DNA of 55,526 nt from Burkholderiales bacterium (GTDB taxonomy: Bacteria > Pseudomonadota > Gammaproteobacteria > Burkholderiales > Burkholderiaceae): positions 1 to 55,526 of the forward strand of contig JAJTAZ010000004.1 of the NCBI GenBank assembly GCA_021287185.1. Reading direction: 5' to 3'. Below are positions 49,806-55,526 of the stretch, piece by piece (within the stretch, counting starts at the first letter, position 1; every line of letters begins with the position of its first letter). Both the position numbers and the translations under genes were made by a program. The notes under the pieces are model-generated. The model searched no databases and was not told where the DNA came from. It worked only from the letters and a program-made list of their open reading frames with translations.

Positions 49806-51581
49806 ATGAGTCCACTGTCCCCTGAAGAATTAATCGAAGCACGTGCCCTATCCGAACAGGTATTGGACGGTTTCAATCGCCATTACGCCCGTTTTCGTGA
49901 ATGCGCACGCGCGGCTAAGGTATCGTTTGAAAAAGGTGAATGGGCGAATATTCAAAAACTCGTCGCTGATCGTGTGGCGTACTACGATGAGCGCGTTGCG
50001 GAAACCATTCACACATTGGCGTCCAATAAACAAGTCAGTCCTGACAACAAAGCTTTTTGGCACGAGGTCAAAAGCCATTATGTCGAGTGCCTGATGACCC
50101 ACAAGCAACCCGAATGTGCGGAAACTTTTTTTAATTCAGTCACCACCAAGGTGCTCAAAGCTGAATATTTTCACAATGAATTTATTTTCAGCCGCCCGAT
50201 GATTTCAACCGAATACATTGACTCAGAATCGGCAACCTATCGCAGTTATTATCCCATCCGCGATGGTTGGACGGACTCACTCGCGCAAATGTTTGCAGGT
50301 TTTCAACTGGCGCGCCCCTTTACCAATTTGGCACGCGACATCGCCACCATCATTGACCGCTTGCGCCACCTTGACCATGTGATGTTTGACCACCCTCGCC
50401 CAAATCTGCAAATTCAAGCTGTCAGCACCTTGTTTTATCGCAACAAGGGGGCGTATGTTTTGGGCAAAATCATCAATAGTTTCAGTGAGTATCCATTTGT
50501 CATCCCAATTTTGCACGATGCTGGGGGCGGACTGGTGGTCGATACCATCCTCACCGACACCCGCCACATCAACTCACTGTTCTCTTTTAACCGTGCGTAT
50601 TTTATGATTGATTGTGATGTGCCTTCAGCTGTGGTGCAATTTTTACACTCGATTTTGCCGTCTAAACCCAAATCCGAGTTGTACAACATGATTGGGCTAC
50701 AAAAACAAGGCAAATCACTGTTTGCACGCGATTACAAGCAACACATCCGTCATTCAACCGATGATTTCATCCTCGCCCCAGGGATTCGAGGTTTGGTGAT
50801 GTTGGTGTTTACACTGCCTTCATTCCCATACGTGTTTAAAATCATCAAAGACGTGATTTCCCCACCCAAAGAAGTCGATAAGGAGATGGTGCAACAAAAA
50901 TACAATCTGGTGAAAAAACATGACCGAGTCGGACGCATGGCCGATTCATTGGAGTTCTCCAATGTCAATTTCCCGCGTGAGCGCATGAATCCAGAATTGA
51001 TTGATGAGATTGTGAAACTCGCACCGTCTGAAATTGAGTTCACTGACGATGAGGTCATCATCAAACATTTGTACATCGAACGGCGCATGATTCCTCTGAA
51101 TATTTACCTGCAAGATGCCACAGATGCGGGCGATACCCTTGCCAAAGACAACGCGATTATCGAATACGGTAACGCACTCAAAGACCTTATCGCCGCAAAT
51201 ATTTTCCCTGGGGATTTGTTGTTCAAAAACTTTGGTGTGACACGCGGCGGACGCGTGGTGTTTTATGATTACGATGAAATCGAATACCTGACCGACTGTA
51301 AATTCCGCCCCATTCCCAAGGCGCGCTTTGACGATGATGACATTGCGCATGAAGTCTGGTTCTCGGTCGATCGTTTGGACGTGTTCCCAGAAGAATTTGA
51401 GAAATTTTTATTGACCGACCCCGAGGTTAAAGACGTATTTATGCGCTATCATGCCGATTTACTCGACTGGCGTTACTGGAAAAACCATCAACAACGCATC
51501 CGTGCAGGACATATTGAGGATTTTTATCCCTATCCACAACACCTGCGCTTTGCTGAATCGGGTTACGTCGAACCCCACTAA
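49806..51581 (+). CDS. aceK: Isocitrate dehydrogenase kinase/phosphatase
   Basis: 591 residues. It phosphorylates and dephosphorylates isocitrate dehydrogenase and so controls flow into the glyoxylate shunt. Recognisable blocks are the N-terminal regulatory domain (ARALSEQVLDGFNRHYARFRE), the ATP-loop APGIRGLVMLVFTLPSFPYVFKIIKD, and the kinase/phosphatase core HLYIERRMIPLNIYLQD, FPGDLLFKNFGVTRGGRVVFYDYDEIEYLTDC. Length fits the family (about 570-610). The ATG at 49806 is preferred over the TTG at 49803. No aceA or aceB is adjacent. Confidence 0.95.
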   Translation: MSPLSPEELIEARALSEQVLDGFNRHYARFRECARAAKVSFEKGEWANIQKLVADRVAYYDERVAETIHTLASNKQVSPDNKAFWHEVKSHYVECLMTHKQPECAETFFNSVTTKVLKAEYFHNEFIFSRPMISTEYIDSESATYRSYYPIRDGWTDSLAQMFAGFQLARPFTNLARDIATIIDRLRHLDHVMFDHPRPNLQIQAVSTLFYRNKGAYVLGKIINSFSEYPFVIPILHDAGGGLVVDTILTDTRHINSLFSFNRAYFMIDCDVPSAVVQFLHSILPSKPKSELYNMIGLQKQGKSLFARDYKQHIRHSTDDFILAPGIRGLVMLVFTLPSFPYVFKIIKDVISPPKEVDKEMVQQKYNLVKKHDRVGRMADSLEFSNVNFPRERMNPELIDEIVKLAPSEIEFTDDEVIIKHLYIERRMIPLNIYLQDATDAGDTLAKDNAIIEYGNALKDLIAANIFPGDLLFKNFGVTRGGRVVFYDYDEIEYLTDCKFRPIPKARFDDDDIAHEVWFSVDRLDVFPEEFEKFLLTDPEVKDVFMRYHADLLDWRYWKNHQQRIRAGHIEDFYPYPQHLRFAESGYVEPH

Positions 51582-51601
51582 AAAAACCAAAGGAACACAC
51601 C

Positions 51602-52693
51602 ATGCACATCAAACTGACGACCGCACACATACTGATGGCCGCCGCACTGCTCACAGCATGCACAACCACCAGCACGGTTAAAAATCCGACCAGCCAAAGC
51701 AGTAGCACACCCGCCGCTAAACCATCCACACCGATGGCGACCAACGGCAATAATTATGCTGAACGCGCCGAGGTCAAAGCGTTTGTTGATGAACTCAATG
51801 GTAAGTACAATTACTCAAAAACCGAATTGCTCGGTGCATTTGCCAATGCAGAGCGGATGGACACAGTGTTGCGTCAACTCGAAAAAGACAAACCCGATCC
51901 GAACTTTAAGAAAAATTGGAAAGTGTACCGCTCGCGTTATATTGAGCCCATACGCATCAAAGCAGGTGTGGCATTTTGGCAAAAAAATGCCAAAACACTC
52001 ACCAAAGCCAGCAAAGAATATGGTGTGCCCGAATACATCCTTGCAGGAATTATTGGTGTTGAAACCATTTATGGCAAATACATGGGGGATTCCAATGTAT
52101 TCGATGTATTGACCACCATCGCGTTCGACTATCCGCGCCGTTCAGCCGAATACAAAAACTACCTCGAAGAGTACATCATTCTTACCCGTGAAAACAAAAT
52201 GCCTTTACGCTCGGTCAAAGGCTCATACGCGGGCGCAATTGGCATCCCACAATTCATGCCCGATTCATGGCGTGACTATGGTGTGGATTTCGATGGCGAT
52301 GGCAAAGTCGATTTACGCAACAGTGCCGCCGATGCAATCGGCAGCGTGGCCAGATTTCTCAAAGAAAAAGGGGGTTGGCAACGCGGCTTGGACGTGGTGT
52401 ATAACGTCAAATTTACAGACAAACCAGACATTGCCGCCGCTTTAAAACTGCCCATTGAACCGTCTCAAACCCTAACACAACTCAAAAAATATGGCATCAC
52501 CTCGCCCGATGTGTTTCCTGTAGATGTTAAATTGTCCTTGATTGATTTGCCCAATGGCGACAACCCCGCGCAGTACGTGCTCGGTTCGAAGAATTTCTAT
52601 GCCATTACACGTTACAACAAGAGTTATATGTACGCCATGAGTGTTTATGAACTCGGTGCGGCGGTCAAAAAAGCCTACGATGCCACACCCTAA
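51602..52693 (+). CDS. mltB: Lytic murein transglycosylase B
   Basis: 363 residues. A lipoprotein signal (ILMAAALLTAC) is followed by a Ser/Thr/Pro spacer and the MltB fold. The catalytic Glu is in IIGVETIYGKYMG, followed by FDYPRRSAEYKNYLEEYIIL, GSYAGAIGIPQFMPDSWRDYGVDFDGDGKVDL and the final VYELGAAV. It cleaves peptidoglycan to 1,6-anhydromuropeptides. It lies 20 bp after aceK with an AAAGGA site. Confidence 0.94.
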   Translation: MHIKLTTAHILMAAALLTACTTTSTVKNPTSQSSSTPAAKPSTPMATNGNNYAERAEVKAFVDELNGKYNYSKTELLGAFANAERMDTVLRQLEKDKPDPNFKKNWKVYRSRYIEPIRIKAGVAFWQKNAKTLTKASKEYGVPEYILAGIIGVETIYGKYMGDSNVFDVLTTIAFDYPRRSAEYKNYLEEYIILTRENKMPLRSVKGSYAGAIGIPQFMPDSWRDYGVDFDGDGKVDLRNSAADAIGSVARFLKEKGGWQRGLDVVYNVKFTDKPDIAAALKLPIEPSQTLTQLKKYGITSPDVFPVDVKLSLIDLPNGDNPAQYVLGSKNFYAITRYNKSYMYAMSVYELGAAVKKAYDATP

Positions 52694-52713
52694 ATGTTTT
52701 GCGAGCGTCTGAA

Positions 52714-53421
52714 ATGAACAAGCCCCTACAATCCCTTGAAGCCACACAAGCCAGTATTCTGAAGCACCACGGCGGTGATGGCAGCGTCGCCCGACAACGC
52801 ATCACCGAGCATTACGAGCGTCGGCACGATGCCGATTTTTGGATGTTTTGGAACGACAAGGTCGCGGTCAATCATCAATCGGGCGACATCATCATGGACT
52901 TGGGTGCGGGAATTGGTCAATTCGTTCAAGACTGCGCCTTGCGCTACGCCGACGCACACGTTATTGGCATAGAGGTAGCGCCATACATGCTACACCAACC
53001 TTTGGCTTTGCCGAGCAATGCGCAAATTGTGATTGATGATTTGAACGCACCGCAAGCCGACATACCGCCCAACTCGGTCAGCATGGTCATGGCCAATATG
53101 TTGGTGCATGAGCTGACCCAGCCGATGAAAATGTTTCAAGCGGTCAGACGTTGGCTCAAGGTCGGTGGGCGATTCTGCGTCATTGATGTGGTGCGCCAAC
53201 CTTTACAAGATTATTTACAAAGACGCTACCCCAATACCGAAATGTGGCAGGACAGCACCTCTCGCAGCGAACTTGAAGATGCTTTTGAGCATTTTTTAGA
53301 GCACAATCGTTACCATCCAGAAGACATCGTATTTATGCTCGAATCGGGCGGATTTCAGTTGATTTCTCGCGAGCCGCTGCGCAATGGTGGGCAGACGCGT
53401 ATCGTGGTGGAGAAAGTGTAA
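52714..53421 (+). CDS. Class I SAM-dependent methyltransferase
   Basis: 235 residues from the ATG at 52714; the frame opens at a TTG at 52699. The SAM motif I is IIMDLGAGIGQFVQDCA, the acidic motif II is VIGIEVAPYML, and ANMLVHELTQPMKMFQAVRRWLKVGGRFCVIDVV is the post-I/II region of class I methyltransferases. The substrate cannot be told. It is separated from mltB by 20 bp and from comM by 29 bp. Confidence 0.8.
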   Translation: MNKPLQSLEATQASILKHHGGDGSVARQRITEHYERRHDADFWMFWNDKVAVNHQSGDIIMDLGAGIGQFVQDCALRYADAHVIGIEVAPYMLHQPLALPSNAQIVIDDLNAPQADIPPNSVSMVMANMLVHELTQPMKMFQAVRRWLKVGGRFCVIDVVRQPLQDYLQRRYPNTEMWQDSTSRSELEDAFEHFLEHNRYHPEDIVFMLESGGFQLISREPLRNGGQTRIVVEKV

Positions 53422-53450
53422 CGCCACGTTTACAAACTTTAGGGGCGATT

Positions 53451-54413
53451 ATGAGTTTGGCAGTCATCAATTCACGTGCTTTGCTCGGCATGTCCGCACC
53501 GCGGGTGACGGTTGAAGTGCACTTGGCAAATGGCTTGCCCTCATTTAACATCGTTGGCCTACCCGAAACTGAAGTCAAAGAATCCAAAGACCGCGTGCGC
53601 GCTGCGATTTTAAATTCTCTGCTTGAGTTTCCTGCCAAACGAATCACTGTCAATTTAGCCCCAGCTGACTTGCCCAAAGCAGGGGGCCGTTTTGATTTAC
53701 CGATTGCCTTGGGCATACTGATTGCCAGCGGTCAACTCAAAGTCCAGCAGTTGAGTCAATATGAATTTGCAGGTGAGCTGTCTTTGTCGGGCGAGTTGCG
53801 CCCCATCATGGGTGCGTTGGCCATGACCTATGGGGTCACACAAGAAGCCGCACGCAATCAACAACCCTCGCCGATTATTGTACTGCCCCAAGCCAATTGC
53901 GCCGAAGCCAGTTTGGTATCTCATGCACACATTTGGTCTGCAAAATCGCTGTTGGAAGTCTGTGCCAAACTCAATTCACCCGCACAACAAACCTGCTTTG
54001 AACCAACCCCACACTCAAACGAGCGCGCACATCAGGCTTTAGATTGGGCAGACGTGCGCGGACAAACCTTGGTCAAACGCGCATTGGAAGTGGCGGCCGC
54101 AGGTGGACACAGCGTACTCATGGTCGGGCCACCGGGCACAGGAAAATCCATGCTTGCCGCCAGATTGCCGAGCATACTGCCACCCATGAGTGAGCATGAA
54201 GCAATGGAATCGGCAACAGTATTGAGCAGCGCAGGACAGTTTTCACCCGACTTGTGGCGTGTGCGCCCATACAGAAGCCCTCACCACACCGCATCGGCAG
54301 TCGCATTGGTTGGCGGTGGCTGTGGATTCCAGAATAAGTTGCGACATTCCAGAAATAGATGCGACAAATATGATATTCTCTCAGTTAGTCAAACAACAAG
54401 ATTGGCGACCTGA
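53451..54413 (+). pseudogene. comM: comM (YifB) ATPase interrupted by a transposon
   Basis: The first 290 codons (53451-54320) are a normal ComM/YifB: MSLAVINSRALLGMSAPRVTVEVHLANGLPSFNIVGLPE, the Lon-like domain, ADVRGQTLVKRALEVAAAGGHSVLMVGPPGTGKSMLA with Walker A, and RPYRSPHHTASAVALVGGG. The homology stops exactly there, and about 30 unrelated codons follow into the inserted element. ComM is a helicase that helps natural transformation by extending heteroduplex. The rest of the gene, including Walker B, lies beyond the insertion if it still exists. The truncated product should be inactive. Confidence 0.92.
54326..54365 (+). repeat. Two tandem 20-bp repeats at the transposon end
   Basis: ATTCCAGAATAAGTTGCGAC (54326-54345) and ATTCCAGAAATAGATGCGAC (54346-54365) abut directly and agree at 17 of 20 positions. 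They are likely transposase-binding sites. Confidence 0.8.
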
Positions 54414-54415
54414 AT

Positions 54416-55408
54416 ATGTCAATTCCTTTTGTGTTCTCCCTACGTCAAGTAACAAAGGAAATTAGATTAGATACACTGTCTAAGGATGAGGATCCTATGA
54501 TGGTTTGGTGGCCAGCAGCAATCAATAAAATGGCCCACGGTACGCAACCCTCAGTTGTTGTAGCGTTTCGCAAAATCATAGACGGCACATTGTCCGACGT
54601 TGTAACACACAGATCTGTGCTTTTAACTGCAATGGGGCAGTTACGAACTGGTACGGTATGGCAGAATGGGCAGTGCATATCTGAGGTTCAATACGAGGAA
54701 GAATTGTTCGATGTGGATTTTTCTCCAAGAGGATGGCGTTTAACCTCGTTTGAGGAAGCATTTCAAGAGCGTGAACAATCGCCCTTTCCTCAAAACATTT
54801 ACCCACTTAAATACGACAGGGATAAAAGTCGTTTACTTCAGTTTCACCTATCAAATGGTGGGAAATTAATTGTGCCATGTTTAGAGTTTTTCTCACGCTG
54901 TTACGGTCGATCGGCTGAGGTAAAGAGAGTCATTGCAACTTATCCTTGGGAAGAAACAACTGACACTGGAAAAAGCAGACTTTTTAGCCCACTTGGGGAG
55001 CCCGAAGAGGAAGGCAAGTGGAAAGTTAAACTGCGCCGTCGCTTGGTCAACAATGATGTAGTGTTATTGGCACATGCCAAATATGATCCTTATTCTCAAT
55101 CTGCGGTTAAAAGAATATATGCAGAGATTGAGTCACAACATCAAGTCTCTGCCGATAAAAGAACCCCACTATTCATTAATATTCAGCCGTGGTTTGATGG
55201 TGAAGCGAAGATTTTGGTTAAAGGCATTCGTTTCGACAACGGTAAATCTTTTCTTGCATTGCAAATCGCTGGCTGTTCAGATCCGACAGGTGAGATGATC
55301 TATCGTGGTAGAGAAAACGCTAATAACGCTGATGCGCCTTGTGATATTAGCGACCAAGGCAAAGCATGGGATGGCGTGCCTACAAAGGGTGATCTGCCCT
55401 CGATTTGA
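54416..55408 (+). CDS. Unknown transposon protein, possibly truncated, TnsE-like at low confidence
   Basis: 330 residues. No membrane segment or signal. The sequence is soluble and mixed (RSVLLTAMGQLRTGTVWQNGQ; FPQNIYPLKYDRDKSRLLQFHLSNGGKLIVPCLEFFSRCYGRSAEVKRVIATYPW; FINIQPWFDGEAKILVKGIRFDNGKSFLALQIAG). The segment Y-x-x-x-K-x-R-x-x-x-x-P-x-LE-x-x-R recalls the central part of TnsE, a Tn7 target-choice protein, but I am not sure. Codon use is more A+T-rich than comM. The stop codon TGA (55406-55408) coincides with the apparent start of an IS3-family element, so the native protein may have been longer. Confidence 0.6.
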   Translation: MSIPFVFSLRQVTKEIRLDTLSKDEDPMMVWWPAAINKMAHGTQPSVVVAFRKIIDGTLSDVVTHRSVLLTAMGQLRTGTVWQNGQCISEVQYEEELFDVDFSPRGWRLTSFEEAFQEREQSPFPQNIYPLKYDRDKSRLLQFHLSNGGKLIVPCLEFFSRCYGRSAEVKRVIATYPWEETTDTGKSRLFSPLGEPEEEGKWKVKLRRRLVNNDVVLLAHAKYDPYSQSAVKRIYAEIESQHQVSADKRTPLFINIQPWFDGEAKILVKGIRFDNGKSFLALQIAGCSDPTGEMIYRGRENANNADAPCDISDQGKAWDGVPTKGDLPSI

Positions 55409-55526
55409 CGGACACCTATTAACGTAAACAAGAGGTGTCAAATGAAACGCAATCAATACGATGAGTCATTCAAATCAGAAGCAGTCAAATTGGCTTTATC
55501 AGGGGAATTAAGTTACGCTGAAATAG
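55406..55526 (+). mobile_element. IS3-family insertion sequence, left end (runs off window)
   Basis: TGACGGACACC at 55406 starts a short non-coding segment containing the ACACCT/AGGTGT inverted pair (55410-55415, 55433-55438), followed 36 bp later by an orfA-type transposase start. IS3-family ends begin TG and lie at this distance from orfA. The exact boundary is inferred. Confidence 0.55.
55442..55526 (+). CDS. IS3-family transposase OrfA, N-terminal fragment (runs off window)
   Basis: 28 codons, MKRNQYDESFKSEAVKLALSGELSYAEI, to the window edge. The Y-x-x-x-FK-x-EAV-LAL-x-G-S-AEI pattern is the start of the helix-turn-helix domain of IS3/IS911-type OrfA proteins, which bind the element ends. 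The ATG follows AGAGGTGTCAA. Confidence 0.8.
   Translation, partial: MKRNQYDESFKSEAVKLALSGELSYAEI

Larger units (their letters stand above)
54321..55526. mobile_element. Transposon inserted in comM (left part; runs off window)
   Basis: The foreign DNA begins TGTGGATTCC at 54321, directly after the comM codons for ASAVALVGGG. Two tandem 20-bp repeats follow (54326-54365), the layout of Tn7/Tn6022-type transposon ends, where the transposase binds repeated sites. comM is the known integration hotspot of the Tn6022/AbaR islands of Acinetobacter. One gene of the element (54416-55408) and an inserted IS3-family element are visible. The other end, and so the target duplication, cannot be seen. Confidence 0.75.

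Noticed and set aside
54308-54320. Target-site duplication of the comM element
   Set aside because: Only one end is in the window, so the duplication cannot be defined. GTGGC or a base-shifted equivalent is possible but unsupported.
1-55526. CRISPR array, rRNA genes or a prophage
   Set aside because: No regularly spaced repeats, rRNA sequence or phage structural genes are visible. The only RNA gene I can support is tRNA-Leu.

Overview
The window looks like chromosomal DNA of a betaproteobacterium, most likely Burkholderiales, of moderate G+C. The gene orders gpmA/ctpA next to rhodanese-grxC-secB-gpsA, and argS-(envelope protein)-dsbA-SDR-aceK, are those of Burkholderiales. The Rieske protein, ResB, GpsA and ArgS also read as betaproteobacterial. 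This is judged by reading the proteins; no database search was possible.

Layout. 1-3.4 kb: the start of a fadD-like gene, hpf, pgi, tRNA-Leu(CAA) and a DUF2946-like protein. 3.5-7.5 kb: an IscR-like regulator with degenerate cluster ligands, then a complete cytochrome bd operon cydP-cydA-cydB-cydX, including the 34-residue CydX. 7.5-13.9 kb: small envelope and stress genes (Spy-like, two DUF2202 ferritin-like paralogues, a DUF2892 protein, a BASS/ACR3-type transporter), an orphan Rieske protein, a truncated haemoglobin and a hydrolase. 13.8-19.4 kb (minus): ResB, a SLAC1/TehA channel, and a cytochrome b plus octaheme tetrathionate-reductase-type cytochrome pair. 19.7-23.2 kb: O-acetylhomoserine sulfhydrylase, a lipoprotein, a GST and ferredoxin-NADP reductase. 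23.2-30.4 kb: an RND efflux operon (adaptor, pump, DUF2892, TolC) divergent from an ArsR regulator, followed by DUF2892 and AhpD-like genes.

30.7-35.25 kb is a complete transposon. Inverted ends share the core CGATATTATGTAGCA, and a perfect 8-bp direct repeat (GAGATTTG) flanks them. Inside are an IS1595-family transposase, a probable passenger gene, and a minus-strand operon encoding a DUF6471 protein, a membrane protein, a PAAR spike protein, a PGRP-type zinc amidase and a membrane-anchored probable immunity protein. It appears to be a type VI secretion effector/immunity cassette carried as transposon cargo. It sits just upstream of a DUF937-OmpA gene.

36.6-53.4 kb is core genome: ctpA, gpmA, rhodanese-grxC-secB-gpsA, a DUF815 ATPase, mutT, GFA, LtrA, small membrane proteins, argS, an FtsN-like protein lacking a SPOR domain, two dsbA genes, an SDR, aceK, mltB and a methyltransferase. 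At 54,320 the comM gene is cut after its ASAVALVGGG segment by a second element. That element starts TGTGGATTCC, carries two tandem 20-bp repeats at its end, and holds a 330-codon gene which itself appears to be interrupted by an IS3-family insertion sequence running off the window.

Recurring themes are quinol oxidation under low oxygen (cydPABX, octaheme cytochrome plus cytochrome b), thiol and sulfur chemistry (sulfhydrylase, DUF2892 proteins, rhodanese, glutaredoxin, DsbA pair), and mobile DNA inserted in or next to core genes.
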